A stretch of DNA of 64,000 bases, taken from Anaerofilum hominis (GTDB lineage Bacteria > Bacillota > Clostridia > Oscillospirales > Ruminococcaceae). Location: assembly GCF_014287275.1 (NCBI RefSeq), contig NZ_JACONZ010000002.1:372001-436000 (forward strand), read 5' to 3'. Position 1 is the first letter of the stretch. The number at the start of each line of letters is the position of its first letter. The translations under genes and the position numbers were made by a program. The notes below the pieces were generated by a model. The model was not told where the DNA came from. It searched no databases and was given only the letters and a program-made list of their open reading frames with translations. Below are positions 8,357-18,000 of the stretch, in pieces.

Positions 8357-9568
8357 ATGAAACAGGTTTTAAAATGCGGACATCTGTTCTCGACCAGGGT
8401 CAAGGGCTTTGTGGCGGACCAGAACGTCTATGTGGAGGATAACAAAATCGTCGAGGTGGCCGGCGGCCCGGTAAAAGAGGGCTGGGAGGTCGTGGACCTG
8501 TCGGGAAAGTATGTGCTTCCCGGCCTGATCGACACCCATGTGCACTGCAACCTCTCCGGCGGCCCCACCGACATCGTGCAGTACGGCAAACCCACGGTGG
8601 CGGATTACACCGTTATCAGCCTGACCAACGTGCAGGCGGACCTGATGGCCGGCTTTACCACCCTGCGGGACGAGGGGGCCATCGGCTTCACCGACGTTGC
8701 GGTGAAAAACGCCATCAACAGCGGCGAGACCTGGGGCCCGCGCATGTTCGTCTCCGGCCCGGCCCTCACGGCCACCGGCGGACACGCGGACACCCGCTAC
8801 GCCCCTTATGTGGAGATCAGCGCCCAGATGGGCGTGGTCTGCGACTCCCCGGACGAGTGCCGCGCTGCGGGCCGCTACGTCATGAAGTACGGCGCGGACC
8901 AGATCAAGATCATGTCCACCGGCGGCGTGATGAGCGAGGGCGACGAGCTGGGCGCGCCGGAGTTCACCTTTGAAGAGCTGCGGGCCATTGTGGAGCTGGC
9001 GGAGAGCCGCGGCCGCATCACCTCCGCCCACGCGCAGGCGGGCGAGGGCATCCGTCTGGCCGTCAAGGCGGGCGTGACCACCATCGAGCACGCCGCCCTG
9101 GCCGTGCCGGAAGATCACGACCTGATGCTGGAGGCGGGCTGCTGGCTGGTGCCCACCCTCTGTCCCGGGGCAAATATCCTCAAGTACGGCACCGCCGCGG
9201 GTCTGCCCGACTGGATGGTGGAAAAGGACAAGCCGGTGGTGATCACCCACGCCTCCAACACCAAAAAGGCCTTTGACATGGGCATCAAGCTGGCTTTCGG
9301 CACCGACTGCGGCACCCCGTTCACCAAACACGGCGAGCAGGCCAATGAGTTCAAGCTGCTGGCTGAGGCGGGCATCCCCACGGCGGACACCCTGATGATG
9401 GCGACCCTTTACGCGGCGCAGATGCTGCGCTGGGACGACCGTGTGGGCAGCGTCGAGGCCGGTAAGCTGGCCGACATCGTGGCGGTGGACGCCGACCCCA
9501 TCGCAGACATCGACGAGATGACGCGGGTCACCTTTGTCATGAAAGACGGCAAAGTCTACAAACAATAA
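8357..9568 (+). CDS. amidohydrolase family metal-dependent hydrolase (second of tandem pair)
   Basis: A 403-residue paralogue of the preceding protein, aligning along its whole length. It keeps the same active-site elements: DTHVHCN, ADQIKIMSTGG, ITSAHAQAGEG, TTIEHA and FGTDCG. In the fourth block the first enzyme has SAHAHG where this one has SAHAQA, so the second histidine-like position differs and substrate choice may differ too. The AAGGGGGAAA ribosome binding site overlaps the end of the upstream gene, so the two form an operon. A strong terminator follows. The tandem arrangement points to duplication and divergence, possibly to give a hetero-oligomer or two substrate specificities. Confidence 0.9.
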   Translation: MKQVLKCGHLFSTRVKGFVADQNVYVEDNKIVEVAGGPVKEGWEVVDLSGKYVLPGLIDTHVHCNLSGGPTDIVQYGKPTVADYTVISLTNVQADLMAGFTTLRDEGAIGFTDVAVKNAINSGETWGPRMFVSGPALTATGGHADTRYAPYVEISAQMGVVCDSPDECRAAGRYVMKYGADQIKIMSTGGVMSEGDELGAPEFTFEELRAIVELAESRGRITSAHAQAGEGIRLAVKAGVTTIEHAALAVPEDHDLMLEAGCWLVPTLCPGANILKYGTAAGLPDWMVEKDKPVVITHASNTKKAFDMGIKLAFGTDCGTPFTKHGEQANEFKLLAEAGIPTADTLMMATLYAAQMLRWDDRVGSVEAGKLADIVAVDADPIADIDEMTRVTFVMKDGKVYKQ

Positions 9569-9584
9569 GGCTTCCGCGCAAACA

Positions 9585-9623
9585 AAAAACAGGGGCTTCT
9601 CCATTTGGGAAGCCCCTGTTTTT
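9585..9623 (+). terminator. intrinsic terminator after the amidohydrolases
   Basis: The 15-base arms AAAAACAGGGGCTTC (9585-9599) and GAAGCCCCTGTTTTT (9609-9623) pair perfectly around a 9-base loop and end in a T-run. Confidence 0.92.
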
Positions 9624-9974
9624 CAATTTTTCAGCCTGGAGGTTTGGAGAATGGCCGGAGAAAGCTGTGGCCGAATGGCGGACCGGCTGGGCCCGGCTGG
9701 CAGAGCGGTGCTGCGCGCGGGGCGGACCGCGGTGTGCAAAGGAGTTTGAAAAGGAGAGCGCAGGGGCCGCGCCGCTGCCGCGCAGCAGGACACGCCCTGC
9801 GCGCTGCAGTTTCGGCAAGGGGCGGGCAGGGAGCAAAACGGGAAAGAAAAAACACGGGATGCCGCGCGGGGAAACGCAGGGAAAGAGAAAAGCGGAGATA
9901 AAGGGACCGTGGCCCGGGGAAAAGAAGAAAACCCGAAAATGTCACAAACATCCCTTAATCCCCGCGGCGGATTG

Positions 9975-9983
9975 TGCTATAAT
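9975..9983 (+). promoter_or_regulatory. extended -10 promoter upstream of the hairpin leader and HPt gene
   Basis: TGC-TATAAT (9975-9983) is a consensus extended -10. No good -35 is present. The transcript would begin right at the first repeat hairpin and have a leader of about 340 bases. Confidence 0.55.
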
Positions 9984-9985
9984 GA

Positions 9986-10168
9986 GATGAAAATAGCCAT
10001 AGGCTATTTTCATCAGCCATGCGGTTTGTCCTCAGGCCGCGGCAAATCGAAATAAAAAATAGCCGGAGGCTATTTTTTAGCAGCCATGTGGCCTGTCCTC
10101 AGGCCACGGCGAATCAGAATAAGTCGTTTTTATTGCGCAGCAATAAAAAATAGCCGAGGCTGTTTTTT
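9986..10168. repeat. hairpin repeat cluster A (modular tandem hairpins)
   Basis: Five consecutive hairpins of three types. Type 1 has arms AAAAAATAGCC and GGCTATTTTTT around a 3-base loop (10054-10078; a variant at 10145-10168; and a longer form with arms GATGAAAATAGCC at 9986-9998 and GGCTATTTTCATC at 10002-10014). Type 2 has arms GTGGCCTG and CAGGCCAC around TCCT (10088-10107). Type 3 has arms TTTTTATTGC and GCAATAAAAA (10127-10149) and shares its A-run with the next type 1 hairpin. The order type 1 - GC-rich type 2 - type 3 repeats with a period of about 91 bases. Type 1 hairpins end in T-runs on both strands and could terminate transcription in either direction. The same units recur in cluster B at 14458-14722. 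Confidence 0.85.
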
Positions 10169-10329
10169 CAGCTGTGCGCTTCGGCTGCGGCACCCAGGGC
10201 AGAGGACAGGGGCACAGAAAGTCAGGTCGCTTTTTAAAAATAATCAGCAAAATAATCAGCTATGTCCCGGACAGGACGGCGCTTCCACAGACGTCCCGCC
10301 GGCAGGCAAACAAAAGGAGAAGACGCGCA

Positions 10330-10686
10330 ATGAGTGAGATGCAGCGGGAAAAACTGGAGAGCGCCGGCATGGAGATCGACCGCACGATAGAGAGGTTCAG
10401 CGGCAATGAGGCGCTTTATTTCAAATTTTTAAAAAAGTTTCCGGGCGACGAGAATATGGAGCAGCTGACCCGGGCGGTGGAAGAGGGGGACAGCGAGACG
10501 GCGCTGCGCGCGGCGCACACCCTGAAAGGCCTTTCCGCCAACCTGGGCATGAAAGAGCTGTATGAGATCAGCAGCAGGATGGTGCGCCTCTACCGGGAAC
10601 AGCAGCCCCAGGAGGCCGGCAGCCAGCTGGCGGCGCTGCGGGACGCCTACGCAAAGGTGTGCGGGGCGATCACGGAATGTTTGTGA
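10330..10686 (+). CDS. stand-alone HPt (histidine phosphotransfer) domain protein
   Basis: A 118-residue helical protein consisting of one HPt domain. The phosphorylatable histidine is H63 within AAHTLKGLSANLG, the typical HPt helix. It carries a phosphoryl group between the receiver of a hybrid kinase and the receiver of a response regulator. The ATG at 10330 follows AAAGGAGA. It lies 30 bases upstream of a receiver-HD-GYP-GGDEF regulator, and a hybrid kinase is encoded downstream, so the parts of one phosphorelay sit together. Earlier in-frame codons are rejected because they lack this ribosome binding site. Confidence 0.9.
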   Translation: MSEMQREKLESAGMEIDRTIERFSGNEALYFKFLKKFPGDENMEQLTRAVEEGDSETALRAAHTLKGLSANLGMKELYEISSRMVRLYREQQPQEAGSQLAALRDAYAKVCGAITECL

Positions 10687-10716
10687 GCGCGGCCCGGGCC
10701 GCTGAAAGGTGAAGCT

Positions 10717-13700
10717 ATGGAAAAAAGGGATACCCTGCTGCTCGTGGACGACGTGGAGGTCAACCGCGCCATCCTGCGCGGCATCTTTGAGCGGGAGTAC
10801 AATCTGCTGGAGGCGGAAAACGGCGACCAGGCCCTGGTGCTGATCGAGCAGTATCACGACAGGATCGCCGCCATCCTGCTGGACCTTGTCATGCCTGTCC
10901 GGGACGGCTATCAGGTGCTGGAAGCGCTTGGCCGCCGGGGGCTGCTGTCCGAGCTGCCCGTCATCGTCATCACGGCGGAAGATTCCGCGGCCAGCGAGGT
11001 GCGCGCTTTTGATCTGGGCGCGTCGGATATCATCATGAAGCCGTTCGAGCCGCATGTGGTGCGCCGGCGCGTGCAGAACGTCGTGGAGCTGAACCTGCAC
11101 AAGCTCGGCCAGCAGGAGCGCATTGAAGAACAGGCGGCCAAGCTGCGCGAGTCCAACGCGGTGATGGTGGACGCGCTCTCTTCCATCATCGAGTATCGCA
11201 GCGTGGAGACCGGCCAGCACATCCAGCGCATCCGCATGTTCACCCGCGTCCTGCTGGAGGAGGTGGCCCGCTGCTGCCCTGAATACGGCCTGGATGTCCG
11301 CAGGATCGACATGATCTCCAGCGCCTCGTCGATGCATGATATCGGCAAGATCGCCATCCCGGACGCGATCCTCAATAAGCCCGGTCGCCTCACCGACGAG
11401 GAGTTCGAGATCATGAAGACCCATTCGCAGCGGGGCTGCGAGATGCTGGCCAACCTGGACCGCATGGGCGATCAGGAGTATCTGCAGTACGCCTATAATA
11501 TCTGCCGCTATCACCACGAGCGCTGGGACGGGCGCGGCTATCCGGACGGCCTCAAGGGAGACGCCATCCCCGTCTGCGCCCAGGTGGTGGGCGTCGCGGA
11601 CTGCTATGACGCGCTCACCACCGACCGCGTCTACCGGGGCGCGCTGTCCCCCGAGCAGGCGTTCAACATGATCCTCAACGGAGAGTGCGGCTCTTTTTCG
11701 CCGCGGCTGCTGGAGTGCTTTAAAAGCGTGCAGGGCGCGTTTGCCAAATTGTCGCAGGAGTACGCGGACGGCACCCGCCGCACCCATCCCGCGGCGATGC
11801 AGCTCAGCGCGGCGGAGCCCTCCTTTGGCGAGGGGGAGCTGGACTCGCTGCAGCTCAGCCAGATGAAGTATTTCACGCTGCTGCGCTATGCGGACGCCAC
11901 CGTCATGGAGGCCGACCTCACCACCGGCCTGTATCATCTGGTGTATCTGGCCAGCAGCGATTTTGAGCTGCTGCGCGGGAGCGGCCGGTTTGAGGAGGCG
12001 TTCCGCGGCTTTGTGGAAAATGCGGTCCACCCCGACGACCGCGCCCTGGCGCTGCAGCTGCTGGGGGAGTATCTGGACGAATTTTTCAACGAGGGCCTGA
12101 TGCGGCGCAGCCGCACCTACCGCGTTTTCAGCCATGCGACCCAGGCCTATCGCCGCTGCGAGGCCACGATGCTGCGCGTGGACACCGGCCACCCGCGCCA
12201 GCGCAAGGTGCTCATCATCTGGAAAGACGCGGACGCGGCCGACGACGCGGCGGCCCCGAAGCTGGCCGACAACGCCGCGCTGGGCGCGCTGCTGGGCGGC
12301 GTGCAGGTATGCCGCAACGACCAGTGGTTCACCATGCAGAAGATAAACGGCAGCCTGGGGGCGCTGCTGGGCTACAGCGAGGACGAGGTGCGGGAGAAAT
12401 TTCACAACCGCTATCTTGAGCTGATCTACCCGCCCGACCGGGACGACGCGCTGCGCCAGACCAGGCAGCAGCTGCAGGCGGGCGACGCCGTCGAGCTGGA
12501 ATACCGCCTGCTGACCAAAGACGGCAGGCTGATCTGGATGCTGGACAAAGGGTTGCGCAAGATGGGCCCGGACGGAAGCGAATATCTGATCCTGGTGCTG
12601 ATGGACATCACCCAGTCCAAGCAGGCGCAGGAGGAGCTGCGCCGCACGATCGAGCGGCACAAACTCATCATGGAGCAGTCCAACGACATCATCTTTGAGT
12701 GGGATATCGAGCGGGATGAGGTGCTCTATTCCGCCAACTGGGAAAAGAAATTCGGCTATGAGCCCATCCGGGAGCACGCCAGCGTCCGCATCCCGCAGGT
12801 GTCGCACATCCACCCCGAGGACCTGCCCCAGTTCAACCGGCTGATGCGCGATATGGCGGGCGGGGTGCCGTATGAGGAGATCGAGTTCCGGGTGGCGGAC
12901 GCCGCCGGGCGCTACCGGTGGAGCAAGATCCGCGCCGCCGCACAGTTCAACGAGACGGGCCTGCCCTATAAGGCGGTGGGAGTGATCGCCGACATCGACG
13001 AGGAGCGGCGGGCCACCGAGGCCCTGCGGGAGAGGGCGGAGCGGGACGAGCTGACCCAGCTGTATAACAAGAGCGCGGGGCGCGGACTGATCGAGGACTA
13101 TTTTGCCAAGCGGCCCGCGCAGGAGGGGGCCGCCCTGCTCATCGTGGATCTGGACAATTTCAAGCAGATCAACGACACCTACGGTCACCTGTTCGGTGAC
13201 GTGGTGCTGCGCGAGTTCTCCTCTGAGCTGCGCCGGCTTTTCCGCGGCGAGGATATCCTCTCGCGCATCGGCGGCGACGAGTTTCTCATCTTTATGCGGG
13301 GCGTGCCGAACGCCGAGGCCGTCGAGCGCCGGGTCGAGCGGGTAGTGGAGTCTTTCCGGCAGATGTTCCGCCACGACGTGCTGCGGGGCAACCCCTCCTG
13401 CAGCATCGGCATCGCTTTTTGTCCCGGTGACGGACAGGATTTCGAGACCTTGTTCCGGCATGCGGACATCGCGCTGTACGGGGCGAAATCCCGGGGGAAG
13501 AACTGCTGGCTGAGGTTCGACGCCGCCACGATGGACGACTCGTTCGGGCTGGGGGCGCAGCAGATGGTGGCCAGCACCCGCATTGAATCCGGAGAAGCGC
13601 CGGATTCCGCCGCGCAGGGCCTGGTGGAGCAGGCTTTCCGCGAACTGCAGCGCACCGACGATCTTGAGGCTGCGGTCCAGGCGATCTTGGAGATGATCGG

Positions 13701-14466
13701 CAGGCGGTTTGGGGTCAGCCGCGCTTATGTCGTTGAGGACAGCCGGGACGGCCGCTGCACGACCAACACGTTTGAGTGGTGCAACGACGGCATCAGGTCA
13801 CAGAAACCCATGCTGCAGCAGGTGGAATATGAAACGCTGGGCGGCCGAAAGGCCTATCTTTCGCTTTTCAATGAGGAGGGCGTGTTCTATTGCCCCGACC
13901 TGCAGCTGCTGGACCGGGAAGAGATCCGCGACCTGCTGACGCGGCAGGACATCAAGTCCACGCTGCAGTGCGCCATCCGGGACGAGAGCGGCTTTCGGGG
14001 CTTTGTTGGCTTTGACGACTGTGTGATCCGCCGCATATGGACCAGGGACCAGATCGAGACGCTCACCTTTACTGCCCGCCTGATCTCGCTTTTTCTGCTC
14101 AAGCGCCGCGCCCAGGAAGAAGCCGAGCGCGCGGCCGGGAACCTGCGCACGGTGCTGGATCACCAGAACGCCTGGGTGTATGTGGTGGACCAGGGCAGCT
14201 GGAAGCTGCGGTATGTCAACCGCAAAACCCGGCGCCTGGCGCCGGAGGCCCGCGCGGGGGCGGTGTGCTACCGCGCGCTCTTTGGCCGCAGCGCGCCCTG
14301 CGAGCATTGTCCCCTTGGCGGGGAAGAACAGGCGGCCGCCCGCGGCACCGAGATGTACAACGCGCGCCTGGGCGTCTGGGCGCTGGTGAACGCCGCCGCC
14401 GTGCAGTGGGAGGGCACTCCCTGCCACCTGCTCACCTGCCAGGACATCACTGACTATAAAAAATAG
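10717..14466 (+). CDS. response regulator with REC, HD-GYP, PAS, GGDEF and GAF domains (c-di-GMP turnover)
   Basis: A 1249-residue protein. In order: receiver domain (~1-125, phosphoacceptor D56 in LLDLVMP); HD-GYP phosphodiesterase (~150-345, with HDIGKIAIPD and HHERWDGRGYPDG); a degenerate PAS-like segment (~370-500); two PAS domains (~520-640 and 645-770); GGDEF diguanylate cyclase (~780-935, intact RIGGDEFLIF near residue 852); GAF (~965-1130); and a final PAS-like domain with a Cys pair (APCEHCPL). The motif RGED lies 5 residues before GGDEF and matches the c-di-GMP inhibitory site. The protein could both make and degrade c-di-GMP under phosphorylation control. It follows the HPt gene by 30 bases and precedes the hybrid kinase gene. 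Oddly, its TAG stop (14464-14466) is part of the first hairpin of repeat cluster B, so the repeat sets the C-terminus (DYKK). Confidence 0.92.
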   Translation: MEKRDTLLLVDDVEVNRAILRGIFEREYNLLEAENGDQALVLIEQYHDRIAAILLDLVMPVRDGYQVLEALGRRGLLSELPVIVITAEDSAASEVRAFDLGASDIIMKPFEPHVVRRRVQNVVELNLHKLGQQERIEEQAAKLRESNAVMVDALSSIIEYRSVETGQHIQRIRMFTRVLLEEVARCCPEYGLDVRRIDMISSASSMHDIGKIAIPDAILNKPGRLTDEEFEIMKTHSQRGCEMLANLDRMGDQEYLQYAYNICRYHHERWDGRGYPDGLKGDAIPVCAQVVGVADCYDALTTDRVYRGALSPEQAFNMILNGECGSFSPRLLECFKSVQGAFAKLSQEYADGTRRTHPAAMQLSAAEPSFGEGELDSLQLSQMKYFTLLRYADATVMEADLTTGLYHLVYLASSDFELLRGSGRFEEAFRGFVENAVHPDDRALALQLLGEYLDEFFNEGLMRRSRTYRVFSHATQAYRRCEATMLRVDTGHPRQRKVLIIWKDADAADDAAAPKLADNAALGALLGGVQVCRNDQWFTMQKINGSLGALLGYSEDEVREKFHNRYLELIYPPDRDDALRQTRQQLQAGDAVELEYRLLTKDGRLIWMLDKGLRKMGPDGSEYLILVLMDITQSKQAQEELRRTIERHKLIMEQSNDIIFEWDIERDEVLYSANWEKKFGYEPIREHASVRIPQVSHIHPEDLPQFNRLMRDMAGGVPYEEIEFRVADAAGRYRWSKIRAAAQFNETGLPYKAVGVIADIDEERRATEALRERAERDELTQLYNKSAGRGLIEDYFAKRPAQEGAALLIVDLDNFKQINDTYGHLFGDVVLREFSSELRRLFRGEDILSRIGGDEFLIFMRGVPNAEAVERRVERVVESFRQMFRHDVLRGNPSCSIGIAFCPGDGQDFETLFRHADIALYGAKSRGKNCWLRFDAATMDDSFGLGAQQMVASTRIESGEAPDSAAQGLVEQAFRELQRTDDLEAAVQAILEMIGRRFGVSRAYVVEDSRDGRCTTNTFEWCNDGIRSQKPMLQQVEYETLGGRKAYLSLFNEEGVFYCPDLQLLDREEIRDLLTRQDIKSTLQCAIRDESGFRGFVGFDDCVIRRIWTRDQIETLTFTARLISLFLLKRRAQEEAERAAGNLRTVLDHQNAWVYVVDQGSWKLRYVNRKTRRLAPEARAGAVCYRALFGRSAPCEHCPLGGEEQAAARGTEMYNARLGVWALVNAAAVQWEGTPCHLLTCQDITDYKK

Positions 14467-14722
14467 CCGGAGGCTATTTTTTAGTAACCATGCGGCCTGT
14501 CCACAGGCCGCGGCGAATCAAAATAAATTGTTTTTTTATTGCGAAGCGATAAAAAATAGCCGGAGGCTATTTTTTCGGCCATGCGCCCGGTTGCCGCGCA
14601 AGCGGCGAGGGCGGGGCCATCAAGATAAGTTGTTTTTTATTGCGGAGCAATAAAAAATAGCCGCAGGCTATTTTTTCGGCCATCCGCCCGGCTGCCGCTG
14701 CAGCGGCGGGGGCAGGGCCGCG
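14458..14722. repeat. hairpin repeat cluster B (modular tandem hairpins)
   Basis: Three type 1 hairpins with arms AAAAAATAGCC and GGCTATTTTTT lie at 14458-14482, 14551-14575 and 14652-14676, with 3-base loops GGA, GGA and GCA. Type 3 hairpins with arms close to TTTTTTATTGC and GCAATAAAAAA lie at 14532-14556 and 14633-14657, sharing A-runs with the next type 1. GC-rich hairpins fill the gaps. The first has arms GCGGCCTG and CAGGCCGC (14492-14511) around TCCA; compared with cluster A (GTGGCCTG, CAGGCCAC) both sides of one base pair changed together. The later two are diverged (around 14583-14620 and 14680-14722). The repeat period is 93-101 bases. The cluster begins inside the end of the upstream gene and lies in the 545-base gap before the hybrid kinase gene. 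Confidence 0.87.
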
Positions 14723-15012
14723 GAAAGGGGACGTTTTTCTGCGGCGCAGCAGGAAAAGCGGGCTGCCGCACAAAGGCGGAAAGCCGGCTGCGCGGGGACT
14801 TTTTGCCGCCCTGCGGCGCTCTGCAGCAAAAACAGGCATCTTTGGCATCAACAGGGAACGGCGGGCCTTTTTTCGGCCGCCGGGCCGCCCCGCGCAGGGG
14901 CGGGACGCAGGACAGGGACACGGCTGCGGCGCGGCGTTTTTGGCCCGGCACTGAGGGGCTGCCCTGGGGGCGCCGCTTTTGACAGCTTCACAGAAAAGAC
15001 AGGGGGAACCTT
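14467..15012. other. intergenic region between response regulator and hybrid kinase
   Basis: A 546-base gap. The first half is repeat cluster B. Bases 14723-15000 are GC-rich with short A-tracts and show no gene, and no promoter stands out for the kinase gene. Confidence 0.6.
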
Positions 15013-18000
15013 ATGGACGAACAGAAAAAACAGAAGGTGGAAACCCTTGCGCACGAACTTCTTTACAGCTATTACACCGAATCGGACGTGGAACTGCTGA
15101 TCTCCCATCTGGCGCCGGAGGTGGTTTGGCTGGGGGCGGGGCAGAACCAGCGCGCCGAGGGGCGCGAGGCGGTGGCGGAGGTCTTTCGCGCCGGCAGAGG
15201 GGAGCTGTTCCGCTGCACGATGAGCGGGGAGCGGTATGTCACCCGCTGCCTTGGGGGAGGATGCTGGCTGTGCCAGGGCGACAGCCAGGTCGCGTCCGCA
15301 CCAGGCACCGGAAAGTATATCCAGGCCCATCAGCGCATCACTTTTCTTTTTCAGGAGCAGGGGAACGACCTGCTGATCGCCCATATCCATCACTCGATGG
15401 ATTACAGCGGCGTGGAGGACGACGAGCTGTTCCCGGTAAAGGCGGGAGGCGCGGCCTACCGAAAGCTGCAGGCCAGCCTGGAGGAAAAGGACCGCCAGAT
15501 CGAACTGATGCTTTCGCAGATGCCCGGCGGCATGGCGATCTGTCTGCCGGATGAGGACTTCACGCTGGACTGGATCAGCAGCAGCCTCTGCAAGCTGCTG
15601 GGCTATGCCGGGCCGGAGGACTTTTTCGCCGCCACCGGCGGCACCTGCCGCTCGTTCATCCTGCCCGAGGACTACGGCGAAATGGCGCGGACGGTGGCAA
15701 AGCGTTTTGAGGATTCCGACGAATACTATGCCGAGTATCGGATATGTCTGCGGGACGGCGGCGTCCTGTGGGCGTCCGATCTGGGGCGCAGGGTAACGGG
15801 TTCGGACGGCCGCACCCTGATCTATTGTTTCATCTCCGACATCACCCACCGGCGCGAACGCGAGCTGGAGATCGAGCGCGCAAACCGGGAAGCGGCCCGA
15901 CAGGCGCGCTTTCTGGGGCAGCTGTACGAGTCGATCCCCTGCGGGATCCTGCAGTTCACCCCCGGGCCGGAACATCGTATCATCAGCCTCAACCCGATGG
16001 TGTGGCGGTTTTATGGCTTCTGCTCAGAGGCGGAATACCGCGCCGCGGTCTCCGACCCCTTTGACCTGGTGCTGGAGGAAGAGCGCCCGCGGCTGAAGCG
16101 GCTGGTGGACGGTCTGCCGCTGGGGGGCGGCACCATCTCGTATACGCGGCAGGTGCGCCGCCGGGATGGGCGCGAGGGCTGGATCAGCGTGGTGCTGGAA
16201 CGGCTGGTCAACGCCGACGGCATTGAGGTGCTGCAGGCGATCTTTACCGACATCACCGAGATCAAAGCGCTGCAGGCCGCCCAGGAACGGGAACAGCTCC
16301 TTGAAAACCGGGCGCTGCGCGCGGCGATCTGTACGGCGTACCCCATGATCGTGAGCCTGAACCTGACCCGCGGCACCTACAGCTGTTTTGTGGACCAGCA
16401 GGGCTTTTATGACGGGCGGCTGCAGGGCAGCTTTGAGGAGATGGCGCGGGAAGCGGTGCAAAACACCTATCCCGCTTACCGGGCGGACTTTGCCCGCTTC
16501 CTCTCCACAGAGGAGATCCAGCGCCGGTTTGCCGCCGGCGAGCGGGAACTTTATACAGAGCTGTGCCAGCTGGGCGTGGACGGGGCCTATCACTGGAACT
16601 CGGTGCAGCTCATCCAGGTGGAGGACCCGGTGAGCGGTGATCTGATGGCCATCGAGCTGGTGCGGGTGCTGGATGAGCAGCGGGCGGAAAAGGCGCGGCA
16701 GGAGCAGCTGCTGCGGGATGCTCTGGCGGCGGCGCAGGCGGCCAACAGCGCCAAGTCGGACTTTCTCTCCCGCATGAGCCATGACATCCGCACCCCGATG
16801 AACGCGATCATCGGTATGAGCACCATCGGCCAGCTCAAGGCGGCCGACCCGGCGGCGGTGCAGAATTGCTTTGCCAGGATCGACGCCTCCTCCCGCTTTT
16901 TGCTTTCTCTGATCAACGACATTCTGGATATGTCCAAGATCGAGAACGGGAAAATGACGATCGCGCAGGAACGGTTCGACTTTACCGGCTTTTTGGGGGA
17001 GGTCGTCTCGATCATCTATCCCCAGGCGGAGAAAGCCGGCCTGGAGTTTGAGGTGCACAGCGCAGTGGCGCTGCAGCGCTGGTATGTGGGGGACGAACTG
17101 CGGCTGAAGCAGATCTTGATGAACCTGCTCTCCAATGCGCTCAAGTTTACCCCGCGCGGCGGCAAAGTCGTGCTGGAGGCGGCCGAGGAGAGCCGCGCGC
17201 CGGGCCGCGCCCTGCTGCGTTTCGACGTGCGGGACACCGGCATCGGCATGTCGGAAGAATTCCTCACCCGCATCTTCTCCCCGTTTGAACAGGAGGAGGA
17301 GAGCTGGGCGCGCAACAATGTGGGCAGCGGCCTGGGGCTGTCGATCGTCTCCAACCTTGCCCAGCTCATGGGCGGCGGGGTGGAGGTGCGCAGCCGCCGC
17401 GGAGAGGGTTCGGCTTTCACGGTGCGGGTGCCCCTGGGCCTGACGGAGGACGGCGCGGAGGAAGAGCAGCGCAGCAGGGCCCGGGAGCTGATGCGCGGCG
17501 CGCGGGTGCTGGTGGCGGACGACGACCCCGCGGTGGGCGAACAGGCCTGCCTGATCCTGGAGGACGTCGGCGCACAGGCGGACTGGGTCCCCTCCGGAGC
17601 AAAGGCGGTGGAAAAGGTGGGCCGTGCCCGGGCGCGGGGCGAAAACTATGAGCTTGCCCTGATCGACTGGCGGATGCCCGGCATGGACGGCGCCGAGACC
17701 ACCCGCCGCATCCGGCAGATGGTGGGCCGAGAGGCCACGATCGTGATCATATCCGCCTATGACTGGGGCGATATCGAGCAGGAGGCGCGGGCCGCGGGGG
17801 CGGACTATTTTCTGGCAAAGCCGTTGTTTGGCTCCACCCTCTGGCACGCCGTCGCCCATCTGGAGAACACCGAGGTCCAGCGGCGTCCCGAGGCGGACGA
17901 AGCGCTTGCCGGGCAGCGGGTGCTGCTGGTGGAGGACAATGAGCTCAACCGGGAGATCGCCCGCTCTCTGCTGGAGCTTTACGGGCTGCAGGTGGACACG

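Larger units (their letters stand above)
9569..10329. other. long intergenic region before the HPt gene
   Basis: A 761-base gap. After the terminator, bases 9624-9960 are GC-rich and purine-rich with no gene that I can support. An extended -10 promoter follows at 9975-9983, then hairpin repeat cluster A (9986-10168), then about 160 bases of leader before the HPt start. Confidence 0.6.

Noticed and set aside
9986..10168. CRISPR array
   Set aside because: The repeats are adjacent palindromes that share bases, with no unique spacers of constant length and no cas genes nearby.
10429..13461. A 1010-codon open frame on the minus strand
   Set aside because: It is antisense to the HPt and response-regulator genes, whose catalytic motifs (HD-GYP, GGDEF) are intact on the plus strand.
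16024..17859. A 611-codon open frame on the minus strand
   Set aside because: It is antisense to the hybrid kinase and its motifs, and the translated product has no recognisable domain.
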